A stretch of 37,975 bases of DNA. It comes from Verrucomicrobiota bacterium (GTDB taxonomy: Bacteria > Verrucomicrobiota > Kiritimatiellia > RFP12 > UBA1067). The DNA lies in the NCBI GenBank assembly GCA_022704145.1, contig JAKJGY010000021.1:1-37975 (forward strand), written 5' to 3'. The notes under the pieces are model-generated. The model was not told where the DNA came from and ran no database searches. It saw only the letters and a list, made by a program, of their open reading frames with translations. Shown piece after piece: positions 27,103-35,270 of the stretch (positions are counted from its first letter, which is position 1; every line of letters starts with the position of its first letter). Both the position numbers and the translations under genes were made by a program.

Positions 27103-28002
27103 CTACACAAACGCCTCGACGCCCGCGGCGCGCAGGCGGGCGGCGAGCGCCTCCAGGCGGGCGGGCGACGGGTCCGCCACCTCGCCGAGGCGCTGCGCCA
27201 TGCCCAAGCGCGCGTACTTCGACATCGCGGCGCGGTGGTGCCCCAGCAGCCGCACGCGCGGGCGCTCCGGCAGCGACGCGACAAAGGCCGCCGCCGCGCT
27301 CACGTTCTCGTCGGTGTCCGTGATGCCTGGAATCACCGGCAGGCGGATCTCCACAGGCCGGCCGTCCGCCACCAGCGCCCGCAGGTTCTCCAAGATCGCC
27401 TCGTTCGGTACGCCCGTGTAACGCCGGTGCGCCTCAGGATCGAGCAGCTTGAGGTCGTACAGCACCAGGTCCGCCAGCGCGGCGACCTGGCGCATCGTCG
27501 ACGGCCGCGCATACCCGCTCGTGTCCACCGCCGTATGTAAACCCTCGTGACGGCACCGCGCCAGCAGCTCCAACAGAAACTCCGGCTGGCCCAGCGGCTC
27601 GCCCCCCGAAAAGGTCACCCCGCCGCCCGACTCGTCAAAGAAGGCCCGGTCCCGCACCACCTCCTCCACCAGCGCGGCGGCCTCAACCTCGCGGCCCACG
27701 CGCGTGAGCGCCTCCGAAGGGCACACGCCCACGCAGGCGCCGCACGCCGTACAGCGCGCCTCCTCACGCGTGAAAGAGCCGCCCGCGCCCGCCTGCAGCG
27801 CCCCCTGCGGGCACTGCGCCGCACACCGCCCGCAGCCGACACACAGCTCCGGCCGCCGTAGCAGCAGGGGCCGGGCCGGCTGGCTCTCGGGGTTGTGACA
27901 CCAGACGCACACGAGCGGACAGCCCTTCAAGAACACGGTGGTCCGGATGCCCGGCCCGTCGTGAAGCGAGAAACGCCTGACATCGAAAATCGTACCTGTC
28001 AT
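27103..28002 (-). CDS. hypE: glycyl radical enzyme activase (radical SAM)
   Basis: The 299-residue radical-SAM enzyme installs the glycyl radical on its partner HypD. It opens with the activase signature FSLHDGPGIRTTVFLKGCPL and the cluster motif CPLVCVWC (CxxxCxxC). Two ferredoxin-type [4Fe-4S] motifs are inserted (CVGCGRCAAQCP and CTACGACVGVCP), as usual in non-PFL activases. GGVTFSGGEPLGQPEF follows, then SAM-binding strands. It is transcribed just before hypD. The start is ATG 28002, or 28008 six bases upstream; no ribosome-binding site is visible and a TACAGT box lies almost on the start, so leaderless initiation is possible. The symbol follows the assignment of its partner. Confidence 0.85.
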   Translation of the reverse strand: MTGTIFDVRRFSLHDGPGIRTTVFLKGCPLVCVWCHNPESQPARPLLLRRPELCVGCGRCAAQCPQGALQAGAGGSFTREEARCTACGACVGVCPSEALTRVGREVEAAALVEEVVRDRAFFDESGGGVTFSGGEPLGQPEFLLELLARCRHEGLHTAVDTSGYARPSTMRQVAALADLVLYDLKLLDPEAHRRYTGVPNEAILENLRALVADGRPVEIRLPVIPGITDTDENVSAAAAFVASLPERPRVRLLGHHRAAMSKYARLGMAQRLGEVADPSPARLEALAARLRAAGVEAFV

Positions 28003-28134
28003 GGCCATACACTGTAAACACGCATGCCCTGAACCGTCAAGCCGCGCCTCCTCCACACTCTCCGTGCCGGCGCGCACGCCACAGTCCCGTCTCGCCACTG
28101 GCAGCACACCCCGTTTTCTGCTATCGTGACACAC

Positions 28135-29661
28135 ATGGGATCGGCTCTGACATCCTCCGGGCAGACGGGTGCGGCCACGGCTGCGGCCGGGCTCCTCGAA
28201 TGCCGCAACCGTAACGTCGGCAACCTGCTGCTGGCGGAACGGGCCGTGCCGTACATCACGATCCTCGCCGCCCTGCTCGGCTTCCGGCGCGAGCATGAGC
28301 TGGAGCCGCTGCACGAGTTCCTCTATAACGCCGTGCGCGCCGGACTGGGCGACGACGCCTATTCGGCCGACGCCTTTAACCAGGATCTCCGCCAGCTCCT
28401 GCTCTGGAACCTGATCAGCGACCGCCTGGAAAAGGAGCGCCTGCGCGGCTACCGCGACACGCGCCGCCGTAAGTTCCGCTACCGCCTGACCGACGAGGCC
28501 GCCGCCTTCCTCCTCTGGCTCGAGGCCCGCCGCCGCGACGACCTCGACCCCGGCGACACCGACACGCGCGACCTGCTCTCCGAACTCATCGGCACCCTGC
28601 GCGAGACCTCCCGTCTGTTTCACAAGACCGGCGCGGACACGCTTGACTATGAGACCGCACGCGGCGTCTTCTACCGCCTCACACGCATGGGCGCGCTGAC
28701 CGACAGCGTGAGCCAGACCCTCGGCGATTTCAATATCCGCCTCCTCGGCTTTGCCGCCAGCCGCTATGACGCCCCCACCGCACGCGCCATCCTCGCCGAA
28801 CTCGAGCGCTTCCTGAAACACTTCCTCAACCGCATCCACACGCTGCGCACCGAGATCACTCCCGAGATCAGCAAGCTGCGGCAAGGTCGCCTGTCCGCAC
28901 GCTGGCAGGCCTGCCTGACCCGCATGGAGGAGGAGAGCCGCGCCACCTCGCACCTCATGCGCACGCGCCTGCCGCACCCCGAGCAGACCCTCGCCAGCCT
29001 CGCCGCCTTCTACGCCGGCGAAGGCACACTCGAAAAGCTCTGCGCCCGCGTCAACACCGCCGGCCTCCTCGTCTGGCGCAAGCTCTATACCCACCTGCGC
29101 GAGCTGGAGCGCCGCAGCCACCGCCTCGAAGACCTCCGCGCCCGTGCCGCCGAGATCGCCCGGCTCCCGCCTGCCACCGTCCCCGCCGCCTTCCTGCGCA
29201 GCCTGCTCGCGCCCGCCCGCCTCATCGGCGACATGCACTTCTGGGACGAGAACGAGAAGGCCCTGCCGCCCCAGCCGCGCTGGGAGCGCCACCGCCTCCG
29301 CGAGGAGTGCCCCCTCTGGCTGGACACCAAAGCCCGCGACGGCCGCGCACCGGCGCAGTCGCTTGAGGAGGCGCGCCTGCAGGCCTTCGACACCTGGCTG
29401 CGCGGACGCGGCCTCGTCCCCCCCGAGGGCGGCACGCTGCGCGTGTCACAGGGCGCCTTCGCCGCGTTCGAGGACTTCCCGCGCCTGCTCGAGCTCGGAC
29501 GTAGCGGCCTGCTCGGGCGCGGCGCACGCCTCGCCAAGCTCGGCCTCGCCCTCGACCCGACCGACGCGCCCGTGCGCGTCGAGGCCGAACGCCACACGCT
29601 CGCCTTCCGCGACCTCCTCCTCCATCCAGCCCCACTCTCAAATCTGAAATCTGAAATCTGA
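28135..29661 (+). CDS. jetA: Wadjet component JetA (kleisin-like)
   Basis: First gene of a four-gene Wadjet SMC defence operon. The 508-residue, mostly helical protein begins with a winged-helix-like segment (AERAVPYITILAALLGF, RRRKFRYRLTDEAAAFL) and then long helices, consistent with the MukF-like kleisin that bridges the SMC heads. ATG 28135 is preferred; a GTG nine bases upstream is also in frame. No ribosome-binding site is seen. The last residues (SNLKSEI) and the stop are encoded by a 7-bp tandem repeat, so the native C-terminus may have been altered. Assignment rests on gene order with JetB, JetC and JetD and on architecture, not on a catalytic motif. Confidence 0.82.
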   Translation: MGSALTSSGQTGAATAAAGLLECRNRNVGNLLLAERAVPYITILAALLGFRREHELEPLHEFLYNAVRAGLGDDAYSADAFNQDLRQLLLWNLISDRLEKERLRGYRDTRRRKFRYRLTDEAAAFLLWLEARRRDDLDPGDTDTRDLLSELIGTLRETSRLFHKTGADTLDYETARGVFYRLTRMGALTDSVSQTLGDFNIRLLGFAASRYDAPTARAILAELERFLKHFLNRIHTLRTEITPEISKLRQGRLSARWQACLTRMEEESRATSHLMRTRLPHPEQTLASLAAFYAGEGTLEKLCARVNTAGLLVWRKLYTHLRELERRSHRLEDLRARAAEIARLPPATVPAAFLRSLLAPARLIGDMHFWDENEKALPPQPRWERHRLREECPLWLDTKARDGRAPAQSLEEARLQAFDTWLRGRGLVPPEGGTLRVSQGAFAAFEDFPRLLELGRSGLLGRGARLAKLGLALDPTDAPVRVEAERHTLAFRDLLLHPAPLSNLKSEI

Positions 29662-29668
29662 AATCTCA
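29641..29668 (+). repeat. 7-bp tandem repeat across the jetA stop
   Basis: Three copies of AATCTGA and one AATCTCA run from inside jetA through its TGA. A C-rich stretch (29669-29684) then leads to the jetB ATG without any purine-rich ribosome-binding site. Confidence 0.8.
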
Positions 29669-29684
29669 CCCCCCCACCACCCCC

Positions 29685-30350
29685 ATGTCCTCCCTCGACG
29701 ACCTCCTCTCCAAGCAGAAACCCCGCGTGCAGGCTGTGCTCAACATCCTGCTCGAAAGCCCCTATTTCTACAAGTCCGACCATGAGGAGCACTTCCTCTT
29801 CCTGCGCCGCTACCAGCGCGAATTCGCGGGCTTCTTCGAGGAGGCCTTCGGCTGGCAGCTCGTGCTCGACCCCAAATGCGCCCGGCTGTACAAGGAGACC
29901 TGGTTCAACGACCGTATCACGCCCTCCAACCGCGACCTGTTCAACTTCACGCGGCGCGACGAGTGCCTGGCCTTCATGCTGCTGCTGGAGTTCTTCGAGA
30001 AGAAGCTGGAGGAAGAGTCGGCCAGCGTCGAAGAACCCGAAAACATCCGCTTCCGTTTCGGCGACCTGCTCCTGTTCGAGCGCGCGCGGTTCCTCGAACT
30101 GTTCCCCGAACAGGCCGAGGACTACTCCGACGAGACCGTGCGCCGCCTCATGCGCCCGGTCATGCCCCAGCTCGAGAAGTACCGCTTCCTCCTCAAGATC
30201 GACCCGCCCGACGACGAGACCATCGAGCCCGACGACACCCTTTACGAGTGCCTCCCCGCGCTCTGGCACTACAGCGTGCAGCGCATCTCCCGCCCGCTCG
30301 ACGAGCCTGCGCCCCCTCCCGAGACTCCCGACCCATCGCCCGCCTCCTGA
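29685..30350 (+). CDS. jetB: Wadjet component JetB (MukE-like)
   Basis: The 221-residue protein fits the small winged-helix (KITE/MukE-like) subunit that binds the kleisin JetA: FLFLRRYQREFAGFFEEAFG, then FNFTRRDECLAFMLLLEFF with a helical C-terminal half. The acidic/proline-rich tail (DEPAPPPETPDPSPAS) is low complexity. It lies 23 bp after jetA and 30 bp before jetC, on the same strand. No ribosome-binding site is visible upstream (the leader is CCCCCCCACCACCCCC), which suggests translational coupling or leader-independent initiation. Confidence 0.82.
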   Translation: MSSLDDLLSKQKPRVQAVLNILLESPYFYKSDHEEHFLFLRRYQREFAGFFEEAFGWQLVLDPKCARLYKETWFNDRITPSNRDLFNFTRRDECLAFMLLLEFFEKKLEEESASVEEPENIRFRFGDLLLFERARFLELFPEQAEDYSDETVRRLMRPVMPQLEKYRFLLKIDPPDDETIEPDDTLYECLPALWHYSVQRISRPLDEPAPPPETPDPSPAS

Positions 30351-30371
30351 CAACCGCCAACCGCCAACGGC
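30351..30371 (+). repeat. 7-bp tandem repeat between jetB and jetC
   Basis: Three units, CAACCGC, CAACCGC and CAACGGC, fill the 30-bp gap almost completely, immediately after the jetB TGA. No ribosome-binding site precedes the jetC ATG. Confidence 0.75.
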
Positions 30372-30380
30372 TTGCCGCAT

Positions 30381-33300
30381 ATGGACTTCTACCGCATCAC
30401 CAAAATCCGCCTGGTCAACTTCCACAACTTCACGGACGAGACCATCGAACTCCGTTCGGGCGGACACCTCTTCATGCTCGGCGACAACGGCTCCGGCAAG
30501 ACCACCGTCCTGGACGCGGTCCACTTCGTGCTCACCGCCGGCCGCTCCATGGAGTTCAACTCCGCCGCGCGCGTGGCCGGCGCGAAGCACTCCGGCGGGC
30601 GCACCGTCCAGGGCGTCGTGATGCGCTATAACATCGAGGCCAACGGCCCGCTCAACCCCAACGGCGGCACCACCTACGCCGCCCTCGAGATCGCCGGCCG
30701 CAACGGCCGTCCCGTCACCGCCGCCGTCGGCGTCAGCACCTCCAGCATGGAGGAGCGCTACGAGAGCTGGGCCGTCCTCCGCGAGGGCCCGGTCGAGAGC
30801 CTCCCGCTGCTCCAGCACGAGGGCGGACGCACGCGCGTCACCACCAAGGCCGAACTCCGGGCCGCCCTCGGCGGCAGCGGGTACTACGGTCAGATCGGGG
30901 CGTACGCGGATGAGCTGGCCGCGCGCTTCTTCGAGGACCGCGAGACCTTCGAGGACGTCTGCAAGTTCCTCGCCACAGGCAAGGCCTACCGCGAGATCGC
31001 GGCCCACACCAGCGACTACCACCAGCTCTTCCGCAAGCTGCTGCAGGAGCCGCCGCGCGAGGTCTTCGAAGAGGTCATCGCCCATCTCAAATCGCTGGAG
31101 GAGAGCAGGCAGGGGCTCGAGAAGCTGCGCGCCAAGAACCGCTTCGTCGAAGAGCTGTCCGCCCTCAGCGGCCAGGTCTCGGGCGCCCGCATCGACGAGG
31201 CCGCCAGCCTGTGGCAGGAGCGCCACCTCGCGGCCCGCGAATACCAGAAGGCCTACGACGAGAACGCCGAGCACCTCGCCGCAGAGCAGCGACGCCTGGC
31301 CGAGCTGCAGGAGGAGCAGAAGCGGCTGGAGATCCATGTCGAGGCGGCCGCCCAGCGGCTGCACGAACTGCGCCAGCAGGACGCCCAGGGGCTCGTCGCC
31401 AAAGAGCGCCAGACGCGCCTGGCCGTCGAGGAGGCCAAACGCCTCTTCGAACAGGCCAAACGCAAGCGCGTCGAAAGCCAGCTCCGGCTCGAGGAGGCCT
31501 CCGAGGCCGTGGGCCGCTCCCGCGACGCGCTACGCAAGCAGGCGCAGGCCTTCGGCCGCGCCACGCAGAAGCTCGGCCGCGCCATGCCCTTCCCCACCTC
31601 GGCGCTGTCGGCCGTACTGGAAGACGCCTGCAAGGGCGAGTCCCCCGAGACCGATCTCGCGGCCCTGCCCCTCGCCGACATCCGCAGCGCCGCCGACGAC
31701 ACGGCGCAGACGCTCGACCGACAGCTCCAGGCCGCCGAGAGCCAGCTCGACGCCCTCGACAAACGCCACGCCGCGCTCAGCGCCGAGATCGAGGAGAAAC
31801 GCGCCCGCGGTGACACCGTCCCCCTCGTCAAAGGTTTCGCCCAGGCCCAGCGCACCTTACAGCAGCGCCTGCTACACGCGCAGCCGCTGTATCTGGGACT
31901 CGTCCCCGCCGCAGGCGTCAGCGCCCGCGAGCTGGCCGCCCTCGAGCAGCTTGTCGGCGACGCCACGCTCGCCACCTGGATCACCGACGAGGCCAGCGCC
32001 GACGACGTGCGCGGCGTCCTCTTCCGCGACTTCCCGGAGCAGAGCCTGGCGGTGGTCGGCGACAACACCGAGCCGGTCGCCGCAACCTACGCCGAATGGA
32101 CGAAACGTTTCATCGACCCGAACGCCTCCGACCCGGCCGCGCTGCTCGTGCTCCAGCACCAGCTCGCCGCCAAGCACGGCCCGCACGCCGAGAAGTTCCT
32201 CGACCGACAGCTTCTCCACTTCCGCCTGCGCGAGCAGGCCCTGAGCGACGCGCCTCCGCGCCTGATCGGTGAGGAGCTGCGCCGCCGCGAGCTGGAACGC
32301 GAACTCCGCGAACTCGACAAGCGCCGCCTCGCCACCGATAAGGAGCGCAAAAGCGCCGCCGCCGAACTGGCCGACCTGACCGAACGCCGCGGCCAGCTCA
32401 CCCTCTTCCGCACGCTGCTCCGCGAGATCGGCGAGGATCTGGCCCGCCTGCGCGACGCGGTCGCCCACACCGTCAGCCAGGAGGTGCTCGCCAAGAGCGA
32501 CGCCGTCAACGCCCGCGAGAACTGCCAGTACCACGAGGACTCGTACCAGCAGGCCGTCAGCCTGCTCGAGGATATCCTCGTCGCTATGCGTAAGGCCGGC
32601 CTCGAGGGGCTGGAGGAGCGTCTCCGCGAGGTCGAGCGCAAGTGGCAACGGCTCAAGGTGGAAAAAGACGAGAACATCCGCGAGTCGGGCCGTGTGGATC
32701 AGAAGGTGAAGAGCCTCAAGTCGTTTTGCGAGCAGAAGCTGGCCGAGGTCGCCGCGACGCGCGCGGAACGCGACGCCGCGCAGGCCAGGCTGCTCGCGCA
32801 GGTCGTGCCGGACGGCGCGCTCGACGCCTTCGTGCGCGAGCGCTGCGGCACAGCGGCGGAGAGCCGCGGCGCGCTGCGTGCCCTTTCCGAGGCCGCGCGC
32901 CAGAACGCCGCCGTCACCGCCGAGAAGATCCGCAGCCGCGTGATCCAGACGGAGGGGCTGGCCTTCGGCTTCGTCTACGACGAGCCCTCGAACACCCTCA
33001 CCGACCGCCGCGGCCGCTCCGTCGCCGAGGTGCAGGAGGGCACGGCGCGCGAACTCCGCGAGCAGGAGGAGCTGATCAACGAGCAGACGATCCGCCTCTT
33101 CCGCCAGCTCGTGATGGACAACCTGATCAGCAAGCTCCAGACCAGCGTCCTGCGCCTCAACGAAATGTCACGCCGCATCGGCCGCCTCCTCAAAGAGCGC
33201 ACCTTCGGCAACAACCGCTACGCGTTCTCCATCACGCCGCTCGACACCTGTAAGCGCCTGTACGAGCTGGTGACCCACTACCGCTCGCTCGACCCCGAGA

Positions 33301-33845
33301 AGACCGAGGCCGAGCTGCGCGCCTTTATTGAGGATCACGCCGACGAGATCAAGAACACCGAGATCGGCGAGATCCCGCCGATCCTCGATTACCGCAACTG
33401 GTTCCGCTACGAGCTGAAGGTGCTCACCTCCGGCGCGGACGGCGTCGTCATGGACCGCAAAGTCAAGAGCATCGGCTCCGGCGGCGAGCAGGCCGTACCC
33501 AACTACCTGCTGATCCTCACCATCGCGCACTTCCTTTACGACAAAGAGAAGATCCGCCTGCCCGTGCTGATCTTCGACGAGGCCTTCTACGGCATCGACG
33601 CCGGCCGGCGCGACCAGCTCCTCGGTTTCGCGAGCGACCTCGAACTCCAGCTCTTCGTGGCCTCGCCCGACCAGGACGGCGTGAAGAAGGAGATCCCCTT
33701 CTCGACCTCGATCCTCGTGGTCAAGGACACCCGCTACAACGTCCACCTCTACCCCTACCACTGGAGCGCCGCACCCCGCCAGACCGACCTTCTCGAAACT
33801 GACGCCAACGCCCCCGCCCCCGTCGCCTTCGGTCAGGAGCTGTAG
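30381..33845 (+). CDS. jetC: Wadjet component JetC (SMC/MukB-like ATPase)
   Basis: SMC-family motor of 1154 residues that extrudes DNA loops on invading plasmids. Walker A is GDNGSGKT (residues 34-41). Long Glu/Arg/Ala-rich coiled-coil arms follow, with a hinge-like segment in the middle (about 490-640). At the C-terminus are the ABC signature SIGSGGEQ (about 1030) and Walker B VLIFDEAF with catalytic Asp/Glu at about 1066-1067. The Q-loop region and a D-loop-like YGIDAGRRDQ are also seen. ATG 30381 (MDFYRITKIRLVNF) is chosen over the TTG three codons earlier. The head is intact, so ATPase function is expected. Confidence 0.92.
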   Translation: MDFYRITKIRLVNFHNFTDETIELRSGGHLFMLGDNGSGKTTVLDAVHFVLTAGRSMEFNSAARVAGAKHSGGRTVQGVVMRYNIEANGPLNPNGGTTYAALEIAGRNGRPVTAAVGVSTSSMEERYESWAVLREGPVESLPLLQHEGGRTRVTTKAELRAALGGSGYYGQIGAYADELAARFFEDRETFEDVCKFLATGKAYREIAAHTSDYHQLFRKLLQEPPREVFEEVIAHLKSLEESRQGLEKLRAKNRFVEELSALSGQVSGARIDEAASLWQERHLAAREYQKAYDENAEHLAAEQRRLAELQEEQKRLEIHVEAAAQRLHELRQQDAQGLVAKERQTRLAVEEAKRLFEQAKRKRVESQLRLEEASEAVGRSRDALRKQAQAFGRATQKLGRAMPFPTSALSAVLEDACKGESPETDLAALPLADIRSAADDTAQTLDRQLQAAESQLDALDKRHAALSAEIEEKRARGDTVPLVKGFAQAQRTLQQRLLHAQPLYLGLVPAAGVSARELAALEQLVGDATLATWITDEASADDVRGVLFRDFPEQSLAVVGDNTEPVAATYAEWTKRFIDPNASDPAALLVLQHQLAAKHGPHAEKFLDRQLLHFRLREQALSDAPPRLIGEELRRRELERELRELDKRRLATDKERKSAAAELADLTERRGQLTLFRTLLREIGEDLARLRDAVAHTVSQEVLAKSDAVNARENCQYHEDSYQQAVSLLEDILVAMRKAGLEGLEERLREVERKWQRLKVEKDENIRESGRVDQKVKSLKSFCEQKLAEVAATRAERDAAQARLLAQVVPDGALDAFVRERCGTAAESRGALRALSEAARQNAAVTAEKIRSRVIQTEGLAFGFVYDEPSNTLTDRRGRSVAEVQEGTARELREQEELINEQTIRLFRQLVMDNLISKLQTSVLRLNEMSRRIGRLLKERTFGNNRYAFSITPLDTCKRLYELVTHYRSLDPEKTEAELRAFIEDHADEIKNTEIGEIPPILDYRNWFRYELKVLTSGADGVVMDRKVKSIGSGGEQAVPNYLLILTIAHFLYDKEKIRLPVLIFDEAFYGIDAGRRDQLLGFASDLELQLFVASPDQDGVKKEIPFSTSILVVKDTRYNVHLYPYHWSAAPRQTDLLETDANAPAPVAFGQEL

Positions 33846-33851
33846 CCTGCC

Positions 33852-35079
33852 ATGACCTCCGACTTCTGGAAAGAGCGCCTCAGCCGCTGCCCCGCGCTGC
33901 GGCCATGGCTGGCGCGTGTGGCGCGCCACGCCGTGGCGGGCAGGCGCCTGCACGCTCACACTCGGCGACATTCCCGCCGACAAGGCCACACGACGCGCGC
34001 TCGACGAGATCTTCTCCGGCTGCCGCGAGGACAACGGCCGCCTCAAGGCCCGCCTCGACGATGCCCTCCGCGAGCCGGAGCGCTGGCGGCCGTTAGCCGA
34101 ACTGCTCGGCCTGTGCGCGGAGCCGCAGGCGCCAGCGGAGACGCCCAGGCAGAGACTCGCGCGCGCCCTCCAGCGCCTTAAGCTGCTGCATCCCGATGAC
34201 GCCGCGTGGACCAGCGCCCTGAGCCAGTCCGAGGCGTTGCCGCGCTTCTTCCGTGACCGCCCGACGGCCGAGGCCGACCTCGTCAGAGCGGTGGCCGCAG
34301 CGGCGCACCTGCGCGCCTCGCAGACGGGACTCACACTTTCCGAACTCGGCACCCGGTTCTTCAACGACAGCAAGTCGCTGCGCGGCGGCCCGCTGCGCGC
34401 CCTGCTTTTCCACCTCCTGCGGGAGCGTGCGGGCGGCGAGGGCGACGAGGCCGCGCTCTTCAGCGAAAGCGGGCTCATCGAGAACCCCTACACCGCCCAC
34501 GCCGCGCTGTTCGCGCCGGTCGCGTACCGCACGCGAGACGGCGCCTGGCTGGACTGGCCCTACCGCCTGTGGCAGCGCGGCGAGGCGTCGCTGCTCTCGT
34601 GGCAGACCGTCAGCGTTATCGACGAGCTGCGTCTCGAAGCGTCCTGCGGCCCGCTCGTCACCAGCGAAAACGCGGCCCCCTTCCACCGGCTGGTCGAGGC
34701 CCGACAAACCGCGCTCTACACGGCGGGTTACCCCAATGCCGCCGTGAGGACGCTGCTCAGGCTCTTCGCACAGGCCGGCATGACCTGCCGCCACTGGGGC
34801 GACACCGACCTTGACGGTTACCGGATCGCCGAACAGGTCGCACGCTGCCTCCCGACCGAGCCAATCACACCGCCGGCAACAGCCTCCAAGCTGACACTCA
34901 CCGAGGAACAACATCAACGCCTCGAACGATTTATAACCGCCAACCCAGATTATCGCTTCCTAGACGGATTACGCCACACCCTCACGAACGGCTGGGTCGA
35001 GCAGGAACAGACCATCGAACATGTTCTCTCAGCCCTAATGCGGGCTGAGCCCGCAACCCAAATTGGAAGACTGGAATGA
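33852..35079 (+). pseudogene. jetD: Wadjet nuclease JetD, frameshifted near the 5' end
   Basis: JetD cuts plasmid DNA captured by JetABC. The natural start is ATG 33852, six bases after jetC, reading MTSDFWKERLSRCPALRPWL. That frame degenerates after about 30 codons, while the conserved sequence continues one frame over from about 33945 (CTLTLGDIPADKATRRALDE). A one-base gain or two-base loss near 33940-33950 is implied. A GTG at 33916 would give a 387-residue product whose first ten residues are out-of-family. The C-terminal Toprim part is intact (TSENAAPF, then GDTDLDG with the catalytic acidic residues). Either a sequencing/assembly error, a decaying nuclease, or a restart that still works. 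Confidence 0.8.
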
Positions 35080-35156
35080 TGGAAGGGTGGAATGATGGGG
35101 TTTGAGACCGAAGCAGCCGAAGTGATCTTCCAACTTTCCAGTATTCCATCATTCCC
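35062..35156. repeat. GGAATGATGG simple repeat with inverted copy after jetD
   Basis: TGGAATGATGGAAGGG is followed by TGGAATGATGGGG (from 35072), and the jetD TGA lies inside the first copy. An inverted 12-base copy (TTCCATCATTCC, 35144-35155) pairs with GGAATGATGGAA (35073-35084) across about 59 bases. This is the kind of dispersed simple repeat that fills spacers in such genomes; it may also act as a weak terminator for jetABCD. Confidence 0.65.
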
Positions 35157-35184
35157 AAACAACTTGAATTATCAGTGTTGTTCG

Positions 35185-35253
35185 TTCGTAAGGCCCTAAC
35201 AATACGCTAACAATTTCCGTGTAAGGTTCTAACTGTTTTCTCACACGTATAAC
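35185..35253 (+). promoter_or_regulatory. Pho-box-like 11-bp repeats and promoter of the phosphate transporter
   Basis: Heptamers recur every 11 bases: TTCGTAA (35185), CTAACAA (35196), CTAACAA (35207), CGTGTAA (35218), CTAACTG (35229) and CTCACAC (35240). The known PhoB/PhoP boxes are heptamers (CTGTCAT-like or TTAACA-like) repeated with an 11-bp period. A -10-like TATAAC lies at 35248-35253, 12 bases after the fifth unit, and no -35 is needed in such promoters. The ATG of the Na+/Pi cotransporter is 17 bases further, with AAGGA between. Regulation by phosphate starvation is inferred. Confidence 0.6.
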
Positions 35254-35270
35254 GACGAAGGACTCCGCCT

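Noticed and set aside
33916-35079. Treating jetD as an intact gene starting at GTG 33916
   Set aside because: Kept as an alternative only. The first residues do not look like the family, and the in-register ATG at 33852 encodes a sensible N-terminus in the other frame.
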